The notes below the pieces were generated by a model that ran no database searches, was not told the DNA's origin, and saw nothing but the letters and a program-made list of their open reading frames with translations. From assembly GCA_035634055.1 (NCBI GenBank), contig DASQDR010000245.1:6766-70765 (forward strand): DNA of 64,000 bases, read 5' to 3'. Made by a program: the position numbers and the translations under genes. Source of the stretch: JAICTV01 sp035634055 (GTDB lineage: Bacteria; Planctomycetota; Phycisphaerae; Tepidisphaerales; Tepidisphaeraceae). Positions 52,582 through 60,946 of the stretch are shown piece by piece (within the stretch, counting starts at the first letter, position 1; each line of letters begins with the position of its first letter).

Positions 52582-53328
52582 CTACGCCTTTCTCAGGTGC
52601 CGCGCGACGCTCCGCACGCGCTCGGCCAGCCCGTTCAGTTCCTGCCGCGCGCTGGCAAGCTGCGGGTCGGCGTCTTCGACGCTCGGCTCGTGCGCAGGCG
52701 CTCCAGCCTCTTCCTCGCCGCCACGAAACCGCGCGCTGGCGCGGCGGAAGACGGTGGAAAAGGCGGTTTGTGGCGGCGGCTCCGGCCGGGCCTCGCCGCG
52801 GACCTGCGCGATCAGCATCGCCGCCTCGTCCGGGTCGGAAATCTCGCACAGCGTGTTGAGCTGCCCGCCGCTGTCGCCGACGACGAGCAGCCGGCGGCCG
52901 ACCTGGAGGATGACGACCTGCTGCCGCGGCGAGAGGTGCGTTCGCCCCAGCACCTGCACGCCGCGCGGCCCTCGCCCGAACGCGCCCGCCGCCATGAGCC
53001 GCTTGCCGCCCCACCGCAGGATGAGGATCAGCGCCAGCACCGCCGACAGCGCCAGCACCACGCGAATCGTGTCCGGCACCATCGGCGCCGCGGGCGACGG
53101 TGCGGCCGGTGAGTTCGCGTTGCTGCGGCGGATCACGTCCGAGGCCGCCGGTGCCGATGCGGGACCCGAAGTGGAATCCGGGGCGGGCATCGGCGCCGCC
53201 GCCGCCGCAGGCATCCGGCTGATTTCAATGCCGTCCACCGGTGTCGTCTGCGCCCGCGAGGCGGTGCCGCTCAGCAGCGCGAGCGCGAGCATCGCGGCGA
53301 AGATGGATCGGCGGCCCGCCACGGTCAC
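52582..53328 (-). CDS. fliO: Flagellar export assembly protein FliO
   Basis: 248 residues from the GTG at 53328, which overlaps the fliN stop (GTGA). An N-terminal hydrophobic stretch (SIFAAMLALALLSGTASRAQ) may be a signal. An Ala/Pro-rich periplasmic part follows, then one membrane helix (VVLALSAVLALILILRWGG, about 85-103), then the FliO-type cytoplasmic domain with VQVLGRTHLSPRQQVVILQV and LLVVGDSGGQLNTLCEI. The C-terminal about 70 residues are charged and helical. FliO assists FliP assembly and is poorly conserved, so position between fliN and fliP supports the call. Confidence 0.85.
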   Translation of the reverse strand: MTVAGRRSIFAAMLALALLSGTASRAQTTPVDGIEISRMPAAAAAPMPAPDSTSGPASAPAASDVIRRSNANSPAAPSPAAPMVPDTIRVVLALSAVLALILILRWGGKRLMAAGAFGRGPRGVQVLGRTHLSPRQQVVILQVGRRLLVVGDSGGQLNTLCEISDPDEAAMLIAQVRGEARPEPPPQTAFSTVFRRASARFRGGEEEAGAPAHEPSVEDADPQLASARQELNGLAERVRSVARHLRKA

Positions 53329-53741
53329 CGCACCCGCTCGTCGCGAAGGTTGGAGATGACCTCGGTGACGCGCACCGCAAAGCGGCCGTCCATGACCACC
53401 ACTTCGCCGCGCGCCACCAGCGTCTGGTTCACCCACACGTCCACCGCGTCGGTGACGCGCTTGTCCGTTTCCAGCACCGCGCCCGGCCCGAGCTTGAGCA
53501 CGTCGGCCAGCCGCATCCGCAGCCGCCCGAGCTCGATTTCCACGTTCAGCTCGACGTCGTCCAGCGGCTCGCGCGATGCATAGCAAACCGCTTCGCGCGG
53601 CTTGGCCGGCGCGGGCTGCGTCGATGGCGCTGGCGATTGCACTTCTCGGTAGATGGGCCGGCCGGCGGCGACGCGGGGGTTCACCGCGGTGGCGGTGCGG
53701 TGCGGCGGCGGGTACGAAACGCGGGGCGGGTCGTCGGACAT
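53325..53741 (-). CDS. fliN: Flagellar motor switch protein FliN
   Basis: 138 residues from the ATG at 53741, with GGAGG about 10 bases upstream. The SpoA/FliN C-terminal domain is complete: LDDVELNVEIELGRLRMRLA, DVLKLGPGAVLETDKRVTDAVDVWVN and GEVVVMDGRFAVRVTEVI. The Pro-rich first 65 residues are not conserved. It forms the C-ring with FliG and FliM and is where FliH docks. No fliM is in this window. The reading frame stays open upstream to 53942, but that part is low-complexity Ala/Arg and is not included. Confidence 0.94.
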   Translation of the reverse strand: MSDDPPRVSYPPPHRTATAVNPRVAAGRPIYREVQSPAPSTQPAPAKPREAVCYASREPLDDVELNVEIELGRLRMRLADVLKLGPGAVLETDKRVTDAVDVWVNQTLVARGEVVVMDGRFAVRVTEVISNLRDERVR

Positions 53742-53938
53742 CTGCGCCACCCTCCGTGGTGGTTCGTGCGGCGAGGGACCAACGGCACGTGCGATCGCCT
53801 CGCCGGCGGCGGCCGCGGCGGCACGGTTGGCGGCGGCGCGGCGGCGGCGCGGCAGCGACGTCACCCTCGGCGGCGCGCTTACCGGAATTGCCCCGCCTCC
53901 GGCCCGCGCGCGTGTTATCGCCCCGCCCGCAATGCGAA

Positions 53939-54433
53939 TCAAGCCCCGGCCGCGTCCATTTCGCTGCCCGGGTCCGCGGCCCGCCGGGTGACGTCATCAC
54001 CGCCAAGGTCAACGTGTACCGCGCGCTGGGCGACATCGTCGCCGGCACGGTCCTCGCGGCGGCGCTGCTGCTGGGCCCACGCCGACTCCTGGTTTTCCCG
54101 GAGCTTCTCCAGCACCTTGCGCTGCTTCGCCGCCTCGGTCAGCGCCGCCTGCGCCGCCGACAGCTTTGCCGTCGCCGCCGTCATCTGATCTTGCAGTGCC
54201 GCCATGCGCGCGCGCATCGCCTCTTCGAAGCGCACCTGCGCGAGCAGCAACCGCGGGTCGATGCGCCCCCGCAACTCGATCGAGCCGGCCGCCGTTGCCT
54301 CGGCGGCGTCGTGCAGCTCACGCTCGATCCGAACGACGTCGCGCTGCGCCTCGGCCACGTCGCGCAGCCGCTGCCGCTCCGCTGTCTTGCGCAGCTCGAG
54401 AAGGCCGTCGAGCTTGAACTCGAACTGGGGCAT
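53939..54433 (-). CDS. fliJ: Flagellar export chaperone FliJ
   Basis: 164 residues from the ATG at 54433. It is almost wholly alpha-helical coiled coil: FEFKLDGLLELRKTAERQRL, RDVAEAQRDVVRIERELHDA and RMAALQDQMTAATAKLSAAQ. FliJ works with FliI to activate the FlhA gate. It is weakly conserved, so the position after fliI and the coiled coil drive the call. The C-terminal about 30 residues (VHVDLGGDDVTRRAADPG and on) are atypical. Confidence 0.85.
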   Translation of the reverse strand: MPQFEFKLDGLLELRKTAERQRLRDVAEAQRDVVRIERELHDAAEATAAGSIELRGRIDPRLLLAQVRFEEAMRARMAALQDQMTAATAKLSAAQAALTEAAKQRKVLEKLRENQESAWAQQQRRREDRAGDDVAQRAVHVDLGGDDVTRRAADPGSEMDAAGA

Positions 54434-54510
54434 CGATGGTGACCTGGCTCGCGCACGATCCGGCGGCGGCACACCCGCGGCCGGCTCCTCTGAACGACTC
54501 GGCGGACGTG

Positions 54511-55854
54511 TTACCGCGCGCCGCCGGCGCGCCGCTCGGTCTGCTCGATGACGCAGGAAAGCTCCGCCAGCGCGCGCTGCGTCGCCGCGAACGGCTCCGC
54601 CGCCCGCGCGGGTTGCCGGAGGAACTCGATGATCTTCGGCCGGCACTGCACCGCGGCGTCGAACTCCGCGTTGACGCCCGCCACGTACGCCCCGACGTTC
54701 ACCAGGTCCTCGATCTCCTTGTACGTCGCCAGCAGCGACAGCACCTTGCGCGCGCGGCGGACGTGCGCGTCGTCCGCCACCTCCTCGCGCACGCGGCTGA
54801 TGCTCTGCAACACGTCGATCGCGGGGAAGTGCCCCTTGTTGGCCAGCGACCGGCAGAGCCAGAGCTGGCCGTCGGTGATTCCCTTCACGGCGTCGGCAAT
54901 CGGGTCATGAAAATCGTCGCCCTCCACCAGCACCGTATAGAAGCCGGTGATCGATCCGGTCGGCGTCTGCCCGGCGCGCTCGAGGATCTCGGGGATGAGC
55001 GCAAAAACGCTCGGCGGGTAGCCGCGCGTGGCGGGCGGCTCCCTGGCGGCCAGGCCGATCTGCCGCTGGGCGTGGCACATGCGCGTCAGCGAGTCCATTA
55101 CCAGCAGCACGTGGTTGCCGGCGTCGCGAAAATACTCGGCGATCGTCGTCGCCACCTGCGCCGCGCGCACGCGCAGCAGCGGCTGCTCGTCGCCGGTGCT
55201 GGCGATCACGACGCACTTGGCCAGCCCCTCCTCGCCCAGCGAGTGCTCCAGGAATTCCTGCACCTCGCGCCCGCGCTCGCCGATCAGCGCGACGACCGAG
55301 ACGTCAGCGCTGGTGTGGCGGGCGATGGTGGAGATCAGCGTGCTCTTGCCGACGCCGGGGCCGGAGAAGATTCCCATTCGCTGCCCGGTGCCGCAGGTGA
55401 GCAGCGCGTCGATGGCGCGCACGCCGGTCGTCAGCGGCTTGCGGATCGGCTCGCGCGCCAGCGGCGGTACGCTGCCGCCGTCGATGCGGCGCGACTCGCT
55501 GGCGGGGACGGGGCCCTTGCCGTCGATCGCCCGCCCCAGGCCGTCGAGCACGCGCCCGAGCAGTTGGGTGGAGCAGCGGACGCGCGGCGCGGCGGCGACG
55601 TTCTCGATCCGGTCGCCGCGCGACACGCCGCTGGTCGCGCTCAGCGGCATCAGCAGCGTGCGGTCGCTCTGGAAGCCGATCACCTCCGCCAGGCAGCTCC
55701 GCCCGCTCATGCTGGTGATGCGGCAGCGGCAGCCGAGCGGCAGCGGCAGGTCGGACGCCTCGATGGTGAGCCCGCTGATCGCCTGCACGCGGCCGCTGAT
55801 GCCCAGCGGCACCGCGGCCTCCACCGTGTCGAGCTGGGGGGCGAGGAACTTCAT
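54511..55854 (-). CDS. fliI: Flagellum-specific export ATPase FliI
   Basis: 447 residues from the ATG at 55854, overlapping the fliH stop by four bases (ATGA). An F1-beta-like ATPase. Walker A GIFSGPGVGKSTL is near residues 160-170, followed by VVALIGERGREVQEFLE, and Walker B is VLLVMDSLTRMCHAQRQIGL. PPATRGYPPSVFALIPEILE is the family-specific motif. Length is normal. It energises and unfolds substrates together with FliH and FliJ at the base of the export gate. The gap of 77 bases to fliJ is larger than most in this run. Confidence 0.96.
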   Translation of the reverse strand: MKFLAPQLDTVEAAVPLGISGRVQAISGLTIEASDLPLPLGCRCRITSMSGRSCLAEVIGFQSDRTLLMPLSATSGVSRGDRIENVAAAPRVRCSTQLLGRVLDGLGRAIDGKGPVPASESRRIDGGSVPPLAREPIRKPLTTGVRAIDALLTCGTGQRMGIFSGPGVGKSTLISTIARHTSADVSVVALIGERGREVQEFLEHSLGEEGLAKCVVIASTGDEQPLLRVRAAQVATTIAEYFRDAGNHVLLVMDSLTRMCHAQRQIGLAAREPPATRGYPPSVFALIPEILERAGQTPTGSITGFYTVLVEGDDFHDPIADAVKGITDGQLWLCRSLANKGHFPAIDVLQSISRVREEVADDAHVRRARKVLSLLATYKEIEDLVNVGAYVAGVNAEFDAAVQCRPKIIEFLRQPARAAEPFAATQRALAELSCVIEQTERRAGGAR

Positions 55855-56687
55855 GAAAGCCACGACCCCGCGCCCGCCGCGCCCGTGGCCGCGCCCACCG
55901 CGGCGCGGGTCGCTGCCGCCGCGCCTGCGGCGCGATCGGGCAGGAGGTCGCTCACCACGCGGTCGAGCTGCGCCGCCAGGTCGGCGTCGATCCGGCCGTG
56001 GGCGGTAAAGACGCGGCACCCGCCGATCGTGAGGCTCTCATCGTCCACCACGTGCGTATCGACCAGCGCGGGCCACTCCATCTTCAGCAGCGGCAGCGCC
56101 TTCATCAGCACCGCGCGCTGCGCCGGGTGGATCGCCACGCGGATCTCGGCACCGCGGCCGGTGAGCGACAGCGCGGCACGAAGGTTGGCCACCATCACCT
56201 GCGGGTCGATCTCGGCCTGACGCTTGGTGACGCGGCGGGCGATGGCGACCGCGAGCTCGACGACGTCGTCCAGCGCGTCGGCCTCCACTTTCTGCCGCGC
56301 GGCGCTGACCTCTTCGATCGCGAGCGACAGCGCCGCGACGACGGCCGTGAGTTCCTCGGCGTGCTGCTCGGCGGCCTGCTGGCGACCCTCGGCCAAGCCC
56401 AGCGCGAACCCCTCGGCATGCCCGGCGGCATGGCCGGCGGCGGCGCCCCTGCTGCGGGCGTCGGACTCGACCTCGGCCGCGCGGGCGGCCGCGTCGCTCT
56501 CCACGGCGGCCGCGCGCGCCAGCGCCTCGTCCCGCACCTCCGCCGCGCGCGACTCGGCGCCGGCGACCAGCGCCTCCGCGTCGCGCTCGGCGCGCTCCTG
56601 CCGCGCGCGCGCCTCCGCCTCGATGTCGCGGAGCGACAGGTGCACCACGCCCAGCGGCTGCGCGTCGGCGGCCTTCAACAAACCCAT
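55851..56687 (-). CDS. fliH: Flagellar assembly protein FliH
   Basis: 278 residues. An N-terminal Ala/Glu/Arg-rich coiled coil (RQERAERDAEALVAGAESRA and on) is followed by a Gly-repeat stretch AGHAAGHAEGFALGLAEGRQ, similar to the GxxxG repeats known in FliH. The C-terminal domain (VVELAVAIARRVTKRQAEID; GCRVFTAHGRIDADLAAQLD) resembles FliH/HrpE. FliH regulates and carries FliI to the C-ring. It is between fliG (three bases) and fliI (overlap), the standard order. Confidence 0.92.
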   Translation of the reverse strand: MGLLKAADAQPLGVVHLSLRDIEAEARARQERAERDAEALVAGAESRAAEVRDEALARAAAVESDAAARAAEVESDARSRGAAAGHAAGHAEGFALGLAEGRQQAAEQHAEELTAVVAALSLAIEEVSAARQKVEADALDDVVELAVAIARRVTKRQAEIDPQVMVANLRAALSLTGRGAEIRVAIHPAQRAVLMKALPLLKMEWPALVDTHVVDDESLTIGGCRVFTAHGRIDADLAAQLDRVVSDLLPDRAAGAAAATRAAVGAATGAAGAGSWLS

Positions 56688-56690
56688 CGA

Positions 56691-57785
56691 CTAGATCCCT
56701 TCCCGAATTGGGCCCGGCGACAGCTCATCGGCGGGCGCCGGCCCGACGTCCGCCGGCGCGGATCGCGCCCGTCGCACCACGCCCCCGCGCCGGCTCGGTT
56801 GCGGCTCGGTCACGTGGATGTCGCCCGCGCGTTCCAGCCGGTTCACCACCTCGACGACGCGCTGCTGCGCCGCCTCGATCTCCCCGATCGAGACCGGCTC
56901 GACCGACTCGGTCTCGTGCTCCACCTGGCGCGCCTCGTCCGCCGGCAGGTTGCGCAGGACCTTGCGCTTCAGCCGCTCGCGCGCCGTTCGCAGCGACAGC
57001 GCGATCGTCTCCACGTCCAACTGGTCCAGCACCGCGCGCACGTCCTCGTCGCTGGCGTGCAGCAGGTCCTCGAAGATCGCCTGCACCCGGCGGATCTGAT
57101 CGGCCAGGTGCGGGTTGTCCGCCTGCAACGTGTGCAGGATCTCGCGCTCCATGCGACGATCGGCGGAGTTGAGGATCTCGGCGACGGCGCTGACCCCGCC
57201 GGAGCGGACGGTGCGCCCCATGATGTGCCCCAGCCGCTGCCGCAGCCCGCGCTCAACCTGGTCGATCACGTCGGCGCTGATCTGCTCGATGCCGGCGATG
57301 CGCTTGACGACCTCGACCTGCTTGGCCGGCGGCAGCCCCGCCAGCACGTCGCCGGCCTTGTTCGGCGGGAGGTGGGCCAACACCAGCGCGACCGTCTGCG
57401 GGTGCTCGTCGCGGATCGAATCGAGCAGCGTCGCCGTTTCCGCGTCGTGCAGCGCGGCGAACGGGTTTTCCTTTGGCAACGCGGGCGGCGATGGCGGCGA
57501 CGGCGGCGGCGGGACGTCGCTCGCGTGGCGCCGCGCGGCGGGCGAAGCGTCAGACGCCGCGATCGGGCCGGCCGCCTCGATGAACTCGCCCAGCGCTTCG
57601 CCGCGGGCGCTCGGCGCGATGCCGCGGGCGGTGGCCATCTCGCGCGTGACCGCCTTGACGGCGTCGGCGGGCAGGAGGCGGAGGATCTGGTCGGCCTGCT
57701 CCGGCGCCAGCGCCAGCAGGACGATAGCGGACCGGCGGGCGCCGGTCGTCGCCGCAGGCCTGGGGTCGGACGTCGGGTCGGGCAT
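56691..57785 (-). CDS. fliG: Flagellar motor switch protein FliG
   Basis: 364 residues from the ATG at 57785, seven bases after fliF. FliG links the MS-ring to the rotor and carries the torque residues. The N-terminal domain RRSAIVLLALAPEQADQILR binds FliF, and a Pro-rich linker of about 25 residues follows (SDVPPPPSPPSPPALPKENP). The middle domain has the EHPQT motif and VLAHLPPNKAGDVLAGLPPA. The C-terminal domain has SDEDVRAVLDQLDVETIALS and LKRKVLRNLPADEARQVEHE with charged torque residues. A tail of about 45 residues extends beyond the usual end. Confidence 0.95.
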   Translation of the reverse strand: MPDPTSDPRPAATTGARRSAIVLLALAPEQADQILRLLPADAVKAVTREMATARGIAPSARGEALGEFIEAAGPIAASDASPAARRHASDVPPPPSPPSPPALPKENPFAALHDAETATLLDSIRDEHPQTVALVLAHLPPNKAGDVLAGLPPAKQVEVVKRIAGIEQISADVIDQVERGLRQRLGHIMGRTVRSGGVSAVAEILNSADRRMEREILHTLQADNPHLADQIRRVQAIFEDLLHASDEDVRAVLDQLDVETIALSLRTARERLKRKVLRNLPADEARQVEHETESVEPVSIGEIEAAQQRVVEVVNRLERAGDIHVTEPQPSRRGGVVRRARSAPADVGPAPADELSPGPIREGI

Positions 57786-57792
57786 GGGACGG

Positions 57793-59574
57793 TTAACCCT
57801 CGTAGATCCACTCGCGCAGCACGCGGGCGGCGTGGTCCGGCTGGCGCGCCGCCAGCTCGCGCACCTGGCGGAGAAGGTCGGGGTCGACGTCCTCCTCGGC
57901 GTCCAGCATCGGCTGCGGTGCCACGGCCGTCCGCGACGGCCGCGCAACGCGCACGCGCGGCGTAGCGGACGCCGACGCCGCCGACGCCGCCGCCCCGCCC
58001 ATCGGCTCGGGGTGCGCCAGTGGCGACGTGCCGCCGTGTGCTGCGAGCGCCGCGCCGCCGCCGCCGCGCCGCAAGAGCCACGACGCCATGAGCAGCGTCG
58101 CTGCGCCGGCCGCCGCGTAGCCGAGCGTGCGCGAGTGCGCCGAGACGGCTGACCTGATCGCGCTGATCTGCGGCACGGGGAGGGTCATCGCCTCCTTCGC
58201 CGTCGTCGCGATGGACGCCGGCGACGGCGGCGCGGCCACCGGCGCGTCCTCGTAGACCTCCACCGTCACGTCGTCCGCCCGCACGCCCAGCGTGGTGCGG
58301 ACCAGGTTGCGGATCTTGCCGAGGTGCGCGTCGAAGATCGGCTGGAGCAGCGCGTCGTCCGGGTCGGCGGTCGCGGCGGCGGCGGGCTTGCGCGAGCTGC
58401 GCTGGTAGACGGCCACGAAGTAGCTCCGCGGCACCGCCACCGATGCCGACACCACCGTCTCCTTCCCCGCGGGCGTTCGCGTCTTCTGCACCGTCTCGCT
58501 GGCGTGGACGGCGTACTCGGTCGTGTTCTCCTCGCTGCTCGAGATCGGCTTGGGCGCGCCGGGCGGCTTCTCGGGGATGGTGGGGACCGCGTTGGCCAGC
58601 ACGCCGTTCTGCGCGTCGACCGGCTCGGGCGCGGCCTGCTCGCTGCGCGTTTCGACCTTGCTGGGGACCTGGAGGTAGTTCGCCGGGTCGACGATCCGCT
58701 CCTCGCTCTCGCGGCTCTCGAGGTTGAGGTCGACCGAGACGCTGACGAGCACGTCGGGGATGAACTTGAGCTGCTGGCGGACCTTGGCGACGTAGACCTG
58801 CTCGCACTGCTGCCGCCGCTCCAGCACGTCGCCCGCCGCCCCGGCGGAGGACTCGACTGCGCCGACCATCTCGCCGCCGCCGCCGCCGCCCGCGCCGCCC
58901 AGCGTGCCGCCGACGGCGTAGCTCGCGCCGTCGATCGTCACCTTCACCTTCTCGCGCGACATGGTGGAGACCGCGCCGGTGACGGCGTTGACGGCGGCGG
59001 TGGCGAGTTGCCGCGGCGTGCCGCCGCCGGTGCTGCGCGTCTGGATGTCCACCAGCGCCGACGGCGTGATCGAGCCGCCGATGTGCCGCTCGTTGGTCGG
59101 GTCGATGATGACGGTCGCCTTGCGCACGCCCTTGAACCGCCCGATCACGCCTTGCAGGGTGACCTCGCGGGCGCGGTTGTACATCTTGTCGGTCTTGCTC
59201 GGGCTATCGAAGACGCTGGCGTGCTTGACCAGCGCGTCGAAGCCGCTCTCGGTGTTGGCGGTGAGGGCGTCGGAGTAGATGAGGTCAGAGAGGACGTCGA
59301 GCCGGCGGTCGGACGGGACCAGCACGCGCGCGTCGCGCACCTCGTGAGGAACGCCGCGGGCGCGGAGGTGATCGCTGATCTGCACGACGTCGCCGTCGGC
59401 GAACGCCTGGTCGAGCACCGGCACCATCGCCGCGGCGGCGCCGTAGCGGGTGGCCGTCCACGCGCCGGTGGCGACGATCACCGCCAGCAGCCCGCCGGCG
59501 GCGAGCCTCTGCACGGGCGACAGCCGCGCCAGCGACGAGCCGGCGCGGCCCCACTGCGTCCTGAGCTTGTTCAC
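57793..59574 (-). CDS. fliF: Flagellar MS-ring protein FliF
   Basis: 593 residues from a GTG at 59574, with AAGGAGG six bases upstream. It forms the inner-membrane ring. The first membrane helix is at about 20-42 (VQRLAAGGLLAVIVATGAWT). YscJ-like ring-building motifs follow (VPVLDQAFADGDVVQISDHL and KVKVTIDGASYAVGG region), then a Gly-rich loop, the RBM3 region, a second helix at about 478-500 (LGYAAAGAATLLMASWLLRR) and the C-terminal FliG-binding segment (DLLRQVRELAARQPDHAARV). Length is normal (E. coli 552). A perfect hairpin lies between it and the upstream regulator. fliE and flgB/flgC are not adjacent. Confidence 0.95.
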   Translation of the reverse strand: MNKLRTQWGRAGSSLARLSPVQRLAAGGLLAVIVATGAWTATRYGAAAAMVPVLDQAFADGDVVQISDHLRARGVPHEVRDARVLVPSDRRLDVLSDLIYSDALTANTESGFDALVKHASVFDSPSKTDKMYNRAREVTLQGVIGRFKGVRKATVIIDPTNERHIGGSITPSALVDIQTRSTGGGTPRQLATAAVNAVTGAVSTMSREKVKVTIDGASYAVGGTLGGAGGGGGGEMVGAVESSAGAAGDVLERRQQCEQVYVAKVRQQLKFIPDVLVSVSVDLNLESRESEERIVDPANYLQVPSKVETRSEQAAPEPVDAQNGVLANAVPTIPEKPPGAPKPISSSEENTTEYAVHASETVQKTRTPAGKETVVSASVAVPRSYFVAVYQRSSRKPAAAATADPDDALLQPIFDAHLGKIRNLVRTTLGVRADDVTVEVYEDAPVAAPPSPASIATTAKEAMTLPVPQISAIRSAVSAHSRTLGYAAAGAATLLMASWLLRRGGGGAALAAHGGTSPLAHPEPMGGAAASAASASATPRVRVARPSRTAVAPQPMLDAEEDVDPDLLRQVRELAARQPDHAARVLREWIYEG

Positions 59575-59604
59575 GACTGCCTCCTTGCCGCCCCCGGGGC
59601 CCCC

Positions 59605-59626
59605 GCCGGCGGATCCTTCCGCCGGC
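59605..59626 (-). promoter_or_regulatory. Perfect 9-bp-stem hairpin upstream of fliF
   Basis: GCCGGCGGA (59605-59613) and TCCGCCGGC (59618-59626) pair exactly around a four-base loop. It lies 31-53 bases before the fliF GTG and after the regulator stop. It has no U-run, so it is more likely an attenuation or processing site than a classical terminator. Confidence 0.4.
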
Positions 59627-59662
59627 TCGGCGCACGCACCGGGGCGCTACGACCGGCTCGCA

Positions 59663-60418
59663 CTAGGTGTTCGCCGGCTCCGGGCGGTGCGACTGCGCGC
59701 CGGCCGGGCTGGTCGAGCGGCTGACGATCGGCTCGCCCTCCTCGCGCCAGCGCTTCAGCTTCATCCCCAGGGTGCGCACGCCGATCCCCAGCGCCGTCGC
59801 CGTGCGGACGCGGTGGCCCTTGAACTGTTCGAGCGTGGAGAGGATCACCTGCTTCTCGATGTCCGCCAGCGGCTTGCCGGCCAGGTTGCGCGCGACGGTG
59901 GCGACCACGTTGCCGTCGTGCCCGGCAAAAGCGCCCGCGGTGGCGGCCGTGGCGGTGGCGCCGGCGGCCGTGGCGCCGGCGGCCGGTTGCGACAACGGCT
60001 GGTCGTGTGCCGGGATGGCCGCGCCGTCGGTCGCCGCGCCGTCGGTCGCGTCGGCGTCGGCGATCTGCTCCGCCAGGCGGTGCGGGCGACCCTTCAACTG
60101 CTGCCGCAGGTCGTGCGCCTCGTGCGCCAGCGCCTGGTGATCGACCGCGCGCTCGACCAGCAGCGTGACCTCGTCGGCCACGAACGGGTAGCGCACGAAC
60201 GCGTACGCCCCCTGCTTGCACAGGTCCAGCGCCTGCGGGACCTGGTCCATGCCGGCGACGATGAGCGTCAGCACCTCCTCACGCCCGCCGAGCGGGGAGA
60301 CGGCGTCGATGAACTCGACCTCCGCCCGCTCGTCGGTCACCTCGTGCCCGGCCGCGTGCAGCACGGCCGTCAGTGCTTCGGTCCATTCCGTGGTTTCAGC
60401 GACACGAATCCTTGCCAT
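59663..60418 (-). CDS. Flagellar-locus regulator: degenerate receiver plus Fis-type HTH, no AAA+ domain
   Basis: 251 residues from the ATG at 60418. Residues about 1-100 look like a response-regulator receiver (ARIRVAETTEWTEALTAVLH; GAYAFVRYPFVADEVTLLVE), but the acidic pair near residues 8-12 is missing, the space after the putative phospho-Asp is shortened and the conserved Lys is Arg (FVRYPF). A variable Ala/Thr/Gly-rich linker (about 140-185) follows. The C-terminal about 50 residues are a Fis-type HTH (LADIEKQVILSTLEQFKGHR, TATALGIGVRTLGMKLKRWR) like the end of NtrC/FlbD-type activators. The AAA+ domain that would contact sigma-54 is absent. A DNA-binding regulator of the flagellar genes is plausible. 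Confidence 0.75.
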   Translation of the reverse strand: MARIRVAETTEWTEALTAVLHAAGHEVTDERAEVEFIDAVSPLGGREEVLTLIVAGMDQVPQALDLCKQGAYAFVRYPFVADEVTLLVERAVDHQALAHEAHDLRQQLKGRPHRLAEQIADADATDGAATDGAAIPAHDQPLSQPAAGATAAGATATAATAGAFAGHDGNVVATVARNLAGKPLADIEKQVILSTLEQFKGHRVRTATALGIGVRTLGMKLKRWREEGEPIVSRSTSPAGAQSHRPEPANT

Positions 60419-60946
60419 GTCGGGCCCTTCCCAAGCGCTAGTGAAAAAGAACGAAATCCCTCTCGTACGTCGCAAACTCGCTGTCCCGCCTCGCCGCGGG
60501 GTTGACGCTTACCCACGCGCGGGCGTGCGGCTGCCGCCGCCGTTGCCGTTGCCGTTGCCGTCGCGATCGGCTCGGCCCGCGCGATGGCGGCCGCCGCTGC
60601 CGCCATCGCGGTAGTCGGCGCAGCGCACGCGGCAGCCTCGCCGGGCGATGGCGCTGCGCCGGCCGCGGTAGTGGCGCCGACGTTTTACCGTTTTGGCGCC
60701 GCTTCGCCAGCGGCGGCTGGTGCCGCGGGCGCGAATGAAGCCGTTGTCGCCGCAGATCCACGACGCCCAGTTGCTCTTGACCGCCATCGTCCCACGCTCC
60801 CACCGTCCCGTTGCCCCAACGTCCCGGTCCCCGCGCCGCCCGCGCGTCGCTCGCCCAACCGCCCGTCCCACGTCAAACGTTCCGTTCCACCCCTTCGTCG
60901 CTTCGTCGCTTCGTCGCTCCGTCGCTTCGTCGCTCCGTCCGTCCCA
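60419..60946. other. 528-base gene-free, repeat-rich region
   Basis: No credible frame on either strand; the open frames here are low-complexity Ala/Arg products. It contains a ccgttgccg microsatellite-like stretch near 60538-60560, several gggacg-type words on the reverse strand near 60781-60830, and the dense tract at 60892-60946. The region separates the TPR gene's stop from the regulator's start, so the regulator's promoter should lie within it. Confidence 0.5.
60892..60946. repeat. CTTCGTCGCTCCGTCG tandem-type repeat (copy 2)
   Basis: The reverse complement of this tract matches the wording at 30921-30976 (gcgacgaagcgacggagc units). It ends next to the TPR gene stop at 60947. The two copies are in opposite orientation and 30 kb apart. 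Confidence 0.65.

Noticed and set aside
60438..60871. Several open frames between the TPR gene and the regulator
   Set aside because: They encode low-complexity Ala/Thr/Arg runs from microsatellite-like DNA; none has a domain or ribosome site.
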